Assembly: GCA_036571765.1 (NCBI GenBank) | Contig: BROE01000022.1 | Location: forward strand, 14,000,322 to 14,064,321 | Origin: Plecoglossus altivelis | Lineage: Eukaryota; Chordata; Actinopteri; Osmeriformes; Plecoglossidae | Direction of reading: 5' to 3' | Length of the DNA stretch: 64,000 nucleotides | In this document: positions 11,801 to 22,400 of the stretch, in pieces | Position numbering within the stretch: position 1 is the first letter of the stretch | Layout of the letters: every line of letters starts with the position of its first letter | Notes under the pieces: model-generated | The model's database searches: none | Seen by the model: only the letters and a program-made list of their open reading frames with translations | What the model was told of the DNA's origin: nothing | Position numbers and translations under genes: made by a program

Positions 11801-13517
11801 CTAACTACTTTAAAACACCTGAATACTTGTGGTATCTGAGAAGGCATGCTTCTCATTTCATTCTTTTATTGTTCATTTTGGCAATTTTCAGACTTTAATA
11901 TATATTTTAAAAAATATATACATTTTTTAATAAAAATATAAATATGTTATGTCTAAATATATATGTAATGTTTATACTATATGTATATGTGGTTTATGTA
12001 AATATATGTTATCTAGTGTGGTAATTAAATATACTAAATATATAAATGGATTATATATATATATATATTAACTCATATCTTTGTTTTCTACTATATGTCT
12101 AGTATATCTCATTTGTTCTTTGTTAATATTTTAGTGACCATATTAAAGCACTTTTTATAAATATTAGTTATAATATCAACGTGCGTAATTAATACTGTGA
12201 AGGACGTAAACCTCATCTATAATCATTGTAATCCTTTATCTATTAATATATGTATATATTTAAAAAGTCTGAAAATGGCCAAAATTAACAATAACAAATG
12301 AGGGATACTTATACACATATTTAAAATACATGGAGAAATAACTTGTGCAATTACAATGATCTGCAATTAGAAGCCTCGTCAGAAGCAATATTTTAATAAC
12401 ATTTGACAGTGCATGAGATTGCAGAAATGTCAACATCGATATTGGCCAATGAATATTGACTCAGTGCTGGCCAATTTTCTTATTGGTGCATTTCAACAAA
12501 AACTTTCTTGCTTGCGCTTGACTCCTTTCTAACTCAGACTCTGACTTGCATTTCTATCTTATTTTTAAATTAATTTTGAATTGTAGTCTGTATTTCTATT
12601 TTACATCCAGTGGTTTGCATTGTTGCATTAATTCATTTCCGTTTCGTATAAGAAGAATATTATTTGCTAAGGATTTTTTTGTGCACCGTGTACAAACGAG
12701 CATTGTACGAACATTGTATCTACAGATAAAAAGATGCATTTAAATTATAGTGTACATGCTAACAGTAATTTCACATTGAACCAGTATGGAGCTCCAGTCT
12801 GAAAGCTTCATACCTTTTGAAACTAATTCCACAAGAAGCTGGATGTGATTGAGATCTAAAGGTGTTAGTTGTCATTAATGTCTCCGATGTTTTATTTTCA
12901 CTCCTCTCTCTCACTTCAAAATTTCTGGATGTGCACTCCTAATGTTTTTTTTTTTTACGGGAATGGGTTATTATGAATATTATTCAGTCTTTGAACTGTG
13001 AATGAACAAATTTGTATTGGAGTATGATATATATATTTTTTGATCAGTTCCAAATAAGCAAGTAATATATTTTTATGGTTGGACTGCAGTATAGAAACTT
13101 AAGTCAACATCCTTTTAAGTAAGTAAAGTATTTTACTTTGTTGTAAAGTACTTTGTTTACTTAAGTAAACTTAAGTAAACATCCTTTCCACTTTTGTTGG
13201 AAAAAACTCTTATTCCCTTTATTCTCTTTTATTGATAAAAAAGCAAGATCTGCAAGAATATGTTGGTAAAACAAGACACAAAAGCATCAACAAAATATGC
13301 TCGTTCTATATGTCTTCTGACCTCTGTGTTTGACTCTTCCCTTTTAGAAGCAGCCACTGCACCCCCACAGGTGGAGCCAGAGCCATTTGACATAAGCACC
13401 TATAAGAATTACCAGCACCATAGTTACAACCCCTACACATTTGCAGACCTGGATCTGGAAATGTTCCAGTATCGTCTACCTCAGCCCTCCTCCGGCAGAC
13501 CTTCTCCTAGACATTGA
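5784..13517 (+). CDS. ndufv3: NADH:ubiquinone oxidoreductase subunit V3 (whole gene, four coding exons)
   Basis: Accessory subunit of respiratory complex I, known to sit in the flavoprotein tip of the matrix arm. Exon phases agree throughout: exon 1 5784-5828 (ends phase 0), exon 2 6576-6672 (ends phase 1), exon 3 9642-11186 (phase 1 in and out), exon 4 13348-13517. The C-terminus, [19 protein letters not shown] then ...MPQPSSGR-like ...PSPRH, is the diagnostic conserved end of NDUFV3. The N-terminus is basic and lacks acidic residues, as in a mitochondrial import signal. Skipping exon 3 keeps the frame, giving a short protein of about 100 residues; including it gives about 615. Known mammalian NDUFV3 has the same two isoforms. 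pknox1 follows on the same strand, as in human. A polyadenylation signal lies at 13855. Confidence 0.92.
6296..6352. repeat. TG-rich microsatellite
   Basis: Irregular runs of tgtg broken by gg and cc, preceded by tataatatta repeats, in ndufv3 intron 1. It is likely length-variable between individuals. Confidence 0.8.
6576..6672 (+). CDS. ndufv3: ndufv3 exon 2
   Basis: It starts after tttaaatag and reads [18 protein letters not shown], then a lysine- and proline-rich tail ending CAG-G before GTAAGG. The LQ..(E)..(V/I)(F/L)R pattern aligns with human exon 2 (LQEAQVFRG). An alternative acceptor nine bases later (ctacag, exon from 6585) would drop three residues and keep the frame. The exon probably contains the end of the import signal and the cleavage site. 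Confidence 0.75.
7633..8310 (-). mobile_element. 5'-truncated LINE inserted in the mariner element
   Basis: It is the same LINE 3' part as at 1-1091 but inverted, starting with the tail complement caattcaat. The bases CTTTT at 7628-7632 and 8311-8315 bracket it as a short target duplication. Removing it rejoins the mariner sequence (...gggcttccttttggcacag...). A 212-base miniature hAT sits inside at 7906-8117. Confidence 0.85.
7906..8117. mobile_element. Miniature hAT-like element (MITE) with 8-bp target duplication
   Basis: The ends are inverted copies of CAGGGGTCTCCAATCC. The octamer CTGTAGAT occurs exactly on both sides (7898-7905 and 8118-8125), and an 8-bp duplication is the hAT hallmark. 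The interior is two near-palindromic arms without coding. The related LINE at the left edge has a single octamer at the same place (810-817), showing the pre-insertion state. Relatives: 17251-17389, probably 26120-26200, and 39298-39581. Confidence 0.9.
9006..9641 (+). other. ndufv3 intron 2 tail, nothing recognised
   Basis: AT-rich with a short C run near 9366. It ends with a pyrimidine-rich acceptor (ttgccatttcctcag) at 9627-9641. Confidence 0.5.
9642..11186 (+). CDS. ndufv3: ndufv3 exon 3, long-isoform cassette (515 codons)
   Basis: An open frame across 1545 bases, phase 1 at both ends, with acceptor ttcctcag and donor GAGG|GTACAC. The start contains [18 protein letters not shown], which parallels LSRKTLVEFPQKVLSPF in the human long isoform. 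Near 10367-10440 there is a serine run followed by DSDSDDE and lysine/glutamate, which parallels the human S-rich DSESDDE segment. The rest is an Ala/Val/Glu/Thr-rich, low-complexity region with loosely repeated phrases and no recognisable fold, probably disordered. Because its length is a multiple of three it can be skipped. It is longer than the human cassette. Its position, ends and two conserved blocks make the assignment firm; its role is not known from sequence. Confidence 0.9.
11187..13347 (+). other. ndufv3 intron 3
   Basis: No coding sequence apart from the flanking exons. It contains a MITE (11727-12496) and, near 13110-13185, short repeats of aagtaaac/taaagta type. The acceptor of exon 4 is actcttcccttttag. 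Confidence 0.6.
11727..12496. mobile_element. AT-rich non-autonomous element with inverted ends
   Basis: The left end, ggggatgcactgataa, mirrors the right end, ttattggtgcatttc, a pattern seen in fish hAT miniatures. Inside, a second inverted pair of about 40 bases (around 11863-11905 and 12258-12300, core ttttcagacttt) encloses an almost pure A/T stretch. No frame. The target duplication was not resolved. Confidence 0.6.
13348..13517 (+). CDS. ndufv3: ndufv3 exon 4, conserved C-terminus
   Basis: It starts AA-GCA so that the split codon is GAA after either exon 2 or exon 3. It encodes [20 protein letters not shown] and then [20 protein letters not shown], ending [11 protein letters not shown]. 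This is the invariant part of NDUFV3 that is built into complex I; human has PAEPFDNTTYKNLQHHDYS and ends QPSSGRESPRH. Stop TGA at 13515-13517. Confidence 0.95.
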
Positions 13518-13860
13518 GATGCACCTACCAGTTAGGACCAACTGTCTTTTTTTGAAGGATGTTCTCTCTTTTTTGCTGTCCTTGCAAAATACTATCACAG
13601 TAACGTAATGGTGGAAAAACATACACTAACTGCACAGATATTTTTTGCTTGAGTAATTTCTGATGGCAAAGATTATAGCTTTTGTCTTCTTTCTAATGGG
13701 TTAATGTAAACATTGTAGAGTGTTTAGTGCATCAACTGGATTCAGTGATGTTGCTGCACATCCACTTGTTCCCAACATTTGAATAGAAGCTTTGAAGTGT
13801 TGGTTTTATGGATCTTCTATAATCAATACTCACTGAGTGTTATAAATCAATGTAATTAAA
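13518..13860 (+). terminator. ndufv3 3' untranslated region and polyadenylation signal
   Basis: The variant signal ATTAAA is at 13855-13860, followed by a T/G-rich stretch (tttttgtctc). No AATAAA was seen earlier in this interval. RNA 3' end data would settle the exact end. Confidence 0.5.
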
Positions 13861-13984
13861 TATTTCATTACAGATTTTTGTCTCAGCTCTTATATTGGAA
13901 CACTGGTCTCAAATTGGTTAGGCATTCCAGGAGGGTGCCCAGACGTCACATCTCCTGCCATATCATTAATCTGCATGAGACAAC

Positions 13985-14077
13985 TGCTATACGTGTGCTT
14001 ACGTGATGACGCAATACGACAGCTGTGGGTCCGGATTGCTGCAGCCGCGTGTCCGTATGACGAAGATTGGCACTCAG
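13985..14077 (+). promoter_or_regulatory. Probable pknox1 promoter and first exon
   Basis: This relatively GC-rich patch between two head-to-tail genes has CRE-like words (acgtgatgacgcaat) and ends in a consensus-like donor (CAG|GTAGGC at 14078). A short in-frame start, ATG at 14057, gives M-T-K-I-G-T-Q in phase 0, which would join in frame to the first clear pknox1 exon at 16296. Vertebrate PKNOX1 begins with roughly 17 residues ending in Q before that exon, but the residues here are not obviously alike. The exon may be purely untranslated. Confidence 0.3.
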
Positions 14078-16295
14078 GTAGGCTGTCACTCAAAATATTT
14101 TTCCAATCCCTTTGGAACGATCAGGGCCGTATTCCAAAGGCCCAGGACAAGAGTCGCCAAAGAATGAATGGATACAATTAGCAGAGCAACAGCAAAGCAC
14201 AGGGAACACTTCGAAAGGAGGCACACATATGTCGATGTTTTAAAGGGAGAATAGGATTCTTGAAAAGTATGGGTTAGATTGACAAGGCCTTAGCCAAACC
14301 CTCCTACAGTTGAACATTCGTTAAGGATGGACGAGACGAGGAGGGATGGGCAGCTGTCCCTCGCATTATTGATTTACCGCGGAACAGTATTTAGAATCAT
14401 ATTTGCCAGTTAGCTATCTAAAATTAAAACCGGTATGATTATAATGACCTTATTATAACCTTTAACTGCATCCATGCTAAAGATACGAAAATGTATTAAC
14501 GTGGGCTAGCTACCTAGCTAATACTATTCGAAAAGTACTAGCCCACTATCCTAGCAATCTAAGAACTAAACAGCACTGAAAAATTACGAGCAAGGTATAT
14601 ATACCTTTAATTTTTGCTGTTGTTTTAGTTGACGACAGCTAACAGGGTCAGAGAAAGAAGCAGTTGGCTTTCTCGGACAAATTATTAGCTGCATTATTGT
14701 TCCTCAAACCTCTATAGCAAGTCGACATTAGGCCGATATACCGCTAGAACGGTGGTGGGTGTGTGCCTTAAACTAGCAGAGACGACTTTTACATCAAGGC
14801 TAGCTCGACTTTCTACATTCGTTTTCTGGCTAACGTATAACTTTGTACCTCGTGCATTGAAAATTACAAGGAACTGAATCCCGTCCAGATCAAGCCCATT
14901 AGAAATGTAAACGTAAAGAAAATACCTCCTTGCCACAGTATCCATACGTATGGTGTTGGCATAGAAAACACGTTTGAATTTAAGTTCATTTTAATTTTTC
15001 TTCTAAATTATAACCCACTATCTGGTATACCACTATCTGGTATACTAATTACAGTTATTTGAAAAATAAAGTAAGTAAGTACATATGTTAGATATGAATT
15101 CTGTTATATGACTATGATATCCTGTTTGTAAGACAGGGAACTGAAATGATACTGGTTAACCAATGATGTCTTAAGTGACAATTAAAGTAATTAGTATGTT
15201 AGTTAATATTCAGTATATTTACAATTAATTCAATGGATAATAAAAGCAATGCATCTTATGTAAGAATCATTTCAGGAGACTCACATCCGAGCATCATACA
15301 TGACCGTGTAGGCAGAAACACTGATAACATACTTAAAAAATAGGCCTATAGCTGTTTTGGTTCTGATTCATAGCTAGATTTATTATATTTTGTGTTGACC
15401 GTCTTGTCTTGAAAAATGTAAGTTGGGGGGAACGCAAGTCAAATGTGTTTGTGAATTACACATTTCTATAATGCTACAGTATTTACAGCAGCAGTGAGTC
15501 CGAAATTGCTCTGAAGGAGAGCAGCGGGGTTTGTTTGAGGGATAGGTTAGATCTAAACATGTTTGTAGCAAGTTTATAAAATGAGTCAGTTATCACCTTG
15601 TGAAGAAATATAAGAGTAGGGCTAGCTATATGTTGGGATCCGTTGATTGAAGTACAGTTGAGAAATATAGATTTTGAATCTAAAACTTTAAAAGGTTTAT
15701 GATTATCTAAGTTGGTTATAAAATGTGGGCCCTATGACAGATCTTGTTAAAATAAAGTTTTCTTTCAGTTGTAAAATTCAAGCTGTTTAAGACTGACATC
15801 CGTGACATGTTTTCCGGCTCCTTGAAACAAATATTTTTGCCTTTTTGTTCTCAATCAGTTATTGTTGCTTCTGTCACATGGCCGGGGATAGGATTTAGCA
15901 TCCTGGAAGAGAGTCTGGCAAGCTGTTGGTAGGGTTGTGGATGTAAAAAGACAAGGAAGGGGAGGGGGTGATGAGGATTTTTTTCAATTGATCTGCCTAA
16001 ATATAAAATAAAAAATAACCCCTTTGTGGTTATCTTAAATTGCTGAATTTGATGCAGTAACCAATATGATCACTAACTCCAGACAGGAATTAACAGAATG
16101 GTGTTTTTAATCACCCTTCTTAATAGTTTATTGAAAACTGCTCTTATCCTCATAAATACCAAGCTTCTTTATATCTTATTCAAGGGAAGGAAGTGTGAGA
16201 ATGCACTGTATGGAGATTTGCCCTGTTGGCACTCTCGCTTCTCTCACGTTGCCTCTGTGTCACCCTTCTCACTCCCTCCTTCTCCTGTCCTCCAG
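14078..16295 (+). other. Probable first intron of pknox1, nothing else recognised
   Basis: AT-rich with no supported gene. I looked for a small exon coding the usual start of PKNOX1 and did not find one. The stretch ends in a strong acceptor, ccttctcctgtcctccag (16278-16295). Confidence 0.5.
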
Positions 16296-16423
16296 ATGCA
16301 GGGTGTGCTGATGGACAGTGATTCAGTGCAGAAATTTAATGAAAGTAGCTTGACGGAGGCCACCAGTCCAGTCCCTACAGCACCTCAGATGCCCATGGAT
16401 ACAGACAGGGCCTCAATATATCG
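16296..16423 (+). CDS. pknox1: pknox1 coding exon A
   Basis: It follows cctgtcctccag and begins with an ATG codon in phase 0 ([17 protein letters not shown]). It ends [11 protein letters not shown] with the arginine split (CG|C) at a GTATAG donor. It matches the human stretch ...QQMQVV...PMDADKQAIYR. It could serve as the translation start if no upstream coding exon exists. Confidence 0.85.
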
Positions 16424-19400
16424 GTATAGACTCTCTTAAGCTCCGCTATCAGTCCCTCCTATGTTTAGCTAACCTTTTGTCTGACACCACGGACAGTTAT
16501 TTCTCTTCATCTGGCATCATAAGTATGAAACTGTAAGATAGGCATGTGTAGTTTTATCTGTCAACATACATTTGTATGTGTGGGTATGTGTGTGTATTTC
16601 AGCCACCCACTGTTCCCTCTACTGGCACTGCTCTTTGAAAAGTGTGAACAGTCGACACAGGGCTCGGACTGCGTCACGTCGGCCAGCTTTAATGTTGACA
16701 TTGAGATTTTTGTCCGTAGCCAAGAGAAAGAGGGCAAAGCCCTCTTTAGCGAAGACCCTGAACTGGACAATCTGGTAAGCAGGCCTTAACACTGTCCCAA
16801 GCAATTTAGTTGAATCTGTTTTCAGTTACAGTTACATCTAAAGAGGTGACCAAAATTACGTAGCCTACAGAATGTGTGCACTACCACTGAAGTATGTCCT
16901 TGTGGTCTTCATTCATTGATGCCAAGCATGCCCCAAGAAATATTTCATAGGGATGGCCAGATGGGCCACTGAAAATCTGAATTTTGCACCATACAAGCCA
17001 TAAATGAATTTAGGTAATTCTAATATCTTGTTGTCGTATCTAGGGTAGTTGAAAACTCTGTGAAAATGAGAATCAAGGAATTTAACGTCACTATCAAATC
17101 AAAACATTCCAGACAACTGATGCAGATGCAAGTCGAAGGGGCAGGGGACAGCAGAGATTGTATCAGGAGTAGCCCTGCCCCCTCTTGGGGATTGATGCTC
17201 CTATTATTGTTGAACTTGATTGGTTTCATATTTTGTAGCATCTGTCAAATCAGGGGTGTCCAATCCTGGTCCTCGAGGGCCACTGTCCTGACAGTTTTAG
17301 ATGTTTTCCTGCCCTAGCACACCTTATTCTAATGAATGGGTCATTATCAAGCTCTGTGGAAGCCTCATAATGACCCTAATTAGACCCCTCATCATTTGTT
17401 AAATATTACATCTTAAGCAGTACTTGCATGTTAAATGCAGTCTCATACATAATAAGGTGAATGTATTACGTTAATCAGACAGTTACGTTAATCAGGCAGA
17501 TATCAGTTTAGTTTCGTACATTGACAGTGGGCCACTGTCAAGGCTTTATGGGCCAGTCATTGGCTAATTTTAAATTTATTTTTTACATGTGGATAAAGAT
17601 TTACACATTTATCAGCCCCAGGTGCATTGGCCCACCAGACATTTGCGCGGTATAGCAGATTACCAATCCAAACCTGAGTGTAGGTGTATAATTTAGAAAC
17701 TGACTGTAAATCAGTAAAGTAAGTCATGAAAGTAAAGTAAGTCATGAAAATCAGTGGTTGTTGTCTATGATATTTTACTAGTGTAGGGCATGGGTGGGAA
17801 CTTAAATTCCTTGAAAGAATTTAAGATAATTCTGCTCAGTATTAATTGTTTTACGTCTGAAGAAAGTTAAATTATATGATCGTGAGCTTTTACTGTTATA
17901 CATGTTAAATAAACCTAAGTGTCATTTTTAAACGTATCGTTAAACCTTCACAAAAACAAATATGTATGTATGTTAAAGGCCAGCAATTGATTAACTTTAT
18001 ACAAAAGCAATAAGTACTTTGGATGTTTTCCAGTTCAATTCAGTTTTTATTACTCTGTGAAAAAAATCTTGTCTGTCTTGGGCTTGTAGTTGAGGCTGCA
18101 TAAACACACATACGTAAATCTTCTGACTACTAGTCTGTCAAGACTACAGATTTCCTACCACTCAACATATTTGTTTATCATTTTTTATTTACCTCACAGA
18201 AGCCAGACTCGGACAACCAGAAGGGTTGTCTTGCATTTAGATCTGTTGTAGGGAGTTTAATATTGGCCGAAAAACCGAAACATATTCCCCTATGTTTGAA
18301 AGAAGAGGGAAACTGAACAGTGTATTAACATTAACCAAATTATGCAAATACCAATGAAAAGGCATATAAGTAACACTATGGGTTAAATCAGAGTAAGAAT
18401 GGTCAAAGTAAGGTTATATAAAATATATATTTAAAAGCATTGCAAATGAATGAAATCAATTTCAATGCAGACATGTTTCATGATGCAGGTACATTTTTAC
18501 TTACTCTACCATGATTATTGTAAATCTGAGAAAGCTAGAGGTGAATATAAACCTTCAGGAGATAAAGAATCCAGAGAACAATGCTTCAATTCTCTTGCGC
18601 AACCAATCAGACCACATCTTGACCCTTACTTATCAATACATGACTAGCAATGAGATAGTAAGGTATGCAATGAGGTGATAGAGACCCATCAAGCAGAGAC
18701 TCCATCCAGCAACTCCTGATTTTAACATATGAGAGGTGGGGGTAGGGTGACATCAAGCCTTACAACAGCCTAAACCTCATGTTAACCTTTTGACTTACTA
18801 GATGGTCAAGGCCATCCAGGTACTGCGGATCCACTTACTGGAGCTGGAGAAGGTGAGTGACCTGTGTAAGGACTTCTGCAGCCGCTACATTGCCTGCCTT
18901 AAGACCAAGATGAACAGTGAGACCCTACTGACTGGAGAACCAGGGAGACCTTATTCTCCTGCACAGGGTCAGATGCAGAACTACTCCCCAGCTAAGATCC
19001 AGGTACAGATACACATACATCCACTTGGAAATCAAAACATATGACACACAACATCAACCAAATAACTATAAAAACTACTTTCGCACATCAGATTTTTGTA
19101 GATTTGTAGTGCTCAAGTGCATGCAACACAGATTGTCCTTTCCTTACTGACCTATTTTGGTATCTTAACTGTAGTTAATTGGACCTCTATAATATCTACT
19201 TGATGGGAGCAGTTTGCATTTTGATAACTGGACATAGAAAGGGTCATAAGTTTTCTTACCCGTTTCACCCTAGCTCGTTCAAAGAGGATTGGAGGGAGAG
19301 CTGCTACGTCACCTCCATTAAATTGCATTGCTGTGAATTTATTTGTAATTAAAGTTATCTGGTCTTCCTCTTTAATCTTCATCTGCCAGGACTTGAAGGT

Positions 19401-22400
19401 CAATTTTTTATTTTTACATGGTTGATGTTGTTTTTATGGTTGGTGGTGTGTGCCTGTGGTGCAGACCTCTAGCTCTTTCACAGGTGCTCTTGGTTCCCAC
19501 GGTATTGCGGTACCAGCGTCAGCCCTACAGCAAGGCAACCTTACTCTGACAAAGGTTAACCCCACCCAAGTACTAGCAGGTATGTCACCATGGCATACGA
19601 CAACATCAGTTACTCCTAGCAACCACCATCACCATTTCCACTTCTCCCAAAACAAATATCAAATAGGCTATTACTTTTAACACACTCCAAATGCAGTACA
19701 TGGGGTGTATAAAAAGTATTGATCCCCATGGACCTCTTCATGTTTTATTCAACATTGGATCACAATGGACACATTGTCTTTTGTATACTAATCAACAGAA
19801 AATATTATTTAATGTCAAATTAAGAATAAATCTCTACAAATGTATCTAAATTAATTAACACATTAAAACACCAAATCACTGATTGTATAAGTATTCCCCT
19901 TTACTTTGACACACCTAAATCATTGATGCAACCATTTTCGTTTAGACGTCACATAATTTGAGAGATCATCTTTGTGAAACCTTTTTCAAGTGACTTTGAT
20001 TTAATACCAGTAGTAGCACCTTTTAATATTTATAATATAAACATTAAGTTGGATAATTACATTTAACTTGAATGTATCCGTTTTGGACATGGGTGCAGAG
20101 AATTGGGATTCTAACTGTTCGTAGACTTCTGATTGATTCACCTGCCAATTCTTGGAAAAAGCTGTTTATCCTATGCATTATTCAGAGCGTTCACGGAGAG
20201 AGGGGGTGTGAAAGAAAATTCTGGTGACCCTGTGTAGATATGAACAGTCATGAATGGCGGTTTCATTACAATTTATTTAGCAAGTACAAGTACATAAGAT
20301 ATTAACAAAGCGCTTTGTGATCCGTCATTACGGAGGACGTGATAGCCACAAGTCGTTCGTAAGAGTGATGACAAACATCCCTTAAACACTTCTTTAAATA
20401 CATTAAGAACAAATGGTCTTGTATTTGGTCAATCAATCAATGAAACAACTTCTGTGATTGGTTAACTCTACTCAGTGACAGCTTGAGAATATACATCTCC
20501 ATAGCCATTGTCCTACAGTTCTTTGTTATGGCTTATCTCCCCCAAACTGCAAATAAGGCCAAAAGTTGTTGACCGGTCAAATGGTAAATTGGCCCTTGTA
20601 TGGTTATCTTTAACAATACAGTTGCTCCAGACCAACTGTCTCCAGACTTAACGTCTCCTGGTTAGGTGTCAAAGAACCACAGATGGCCTCTCCACCAAAT
20701 GGGGTCAAATTAACATACATTGTATCAAACTTAAACACATGTTTTGTAACCTTATTCTAAAATTCCACCACAGGGGCTATTCACAGACGGGTCCATTGTA
20801 GTGATAGTGCACAGCTCCTGTGATGAAGTGTATGTTAGACACCCACAAATGCAAACATATTTCCGGAATTAAGGTGCACAGCCCATGATGCAGCTGTTGA
20901 TGACAGTACTTCTCAGGGGTGTTTATACCTACATATCTCAGGTCACAATTGAAATTCTCAGAAGTCACCCTACACATCAACTATTTTCTCATCCTTATAA
21001 ATTGCTAGTGCTCTGGTAAATTCATGCAAATGATTGTTTAGCCTACAAACGTCATCTGGTTCTGATATAAATAATTGCTCATGTCAACTTGATCAAATAT
21101 GTTATATAATTGTCCTACCTAAAGAAAACATCTACATTTGTTGAGATGGTTGTGCAGGCACAGATTAATCTTAGTCTTGGAGAAAATCTAATTAAACAGA
21201 ACTCAATTGATCTTGTTTTTTTGTCTTAGATTAGGCCTAATCGGCATCTGCAGTTTTGCAGATGCAGATGCAGATGCAGCCCAGTGTTCATCACATAAGT
21301 AAAATTATATGTTGGAGCCTGAAATGATTTCTTAGTGTTATTGTTTGTGTGATTGCAATGTGATTGAGTCATGTCAGTATTAGTGGTGACACTCTCAATT
21401 AGTGTTTAGATCCTGTACACCTGTGCACTTGCAGGCTTGTATGGAGGAAGAAGGGGTGAATAGGTAGCCTTACTTTTTGTTGATGGCAAAATATTTTTCA
21501 GATCACTGTACTTACTTTTGACTATAATTTTAGAACGTTTAGATACTTTTCATCAATAAAAGTTGCATCAACACATTTTGGGGAATTTTAGCTATCTTAA
21601 TTTTTAATAGCACCTCAGACTACGAAGCAACCCAAACTCTGCCTCTTAGCAACATTTAGTTTGTCCAATTTACAGTAGTCGCTACATTTTGTCAACAAGA
21701 TGAGTTTCCAGGGAACACTTCTTAAAGCGGGGCTCCTACAGGGACCAGATATTACAAGTTCATTGATTGGCGTGGTGACAAGACCAACGAGATCTGCTAC
21801 GTCGCCCGGAGTGGCGTTAACGGGGCCCCACCCTTAACCCAGGCCTGGATTGGGTGCTCGCAGGCGAGCGCCTGGTGGCTGGGTTTTTGCCCACGTGATC
21901 CAGCCGGGTATAGCTCAAAGGCGACTGCAGGCCAACCACCTACTGGAAGGCCTGGAAGACCGAGGCCATGCAAACAATCTCCAGCGCTGGGGACATGGAG
22001 TGTCCCCTCACTGGAGGCGAAGGAGCCAGAGCTTGTGCTGGACGTCGAGCGTTACCGGCTAGATATAGTTGCCCTCGCTTCCACGATCAGCTTGGATTCC
22101 AGATCCATTATCCTCGATAGAGGCTGGACTCTTTTTCTGTAGCAATGCCCCATGGGGAGAAGCTGTAAGCTGGCGTGGGTTTACTTATAGCCCCGCAGCA
22201 GACTTGGACAGAGTTGGCAGGCCCAAGCTTATCGTGAGGGTCTGTTGGTAACGTCTGGCAGAACCCTCTGTCAGCAGAGTATTCAACTCGCACCTCTGGG
22301 AGAGCTTCTCACAGATCCCGGGGGGAAAGGGGACATTGAGTTTCAGTGGACCATGTTCTCGGCCTCTATTGTTGATGCGGCAGCCCAGAGCTGCGGTCAT

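Noticed and set aside
13260..13347. Upstream extension of the ndufv3 last-exon frame
   Set aside because: The frame is open leftward by chance. The acceptor cttttag at 13347 and phase agreement place the exon start at 13348.
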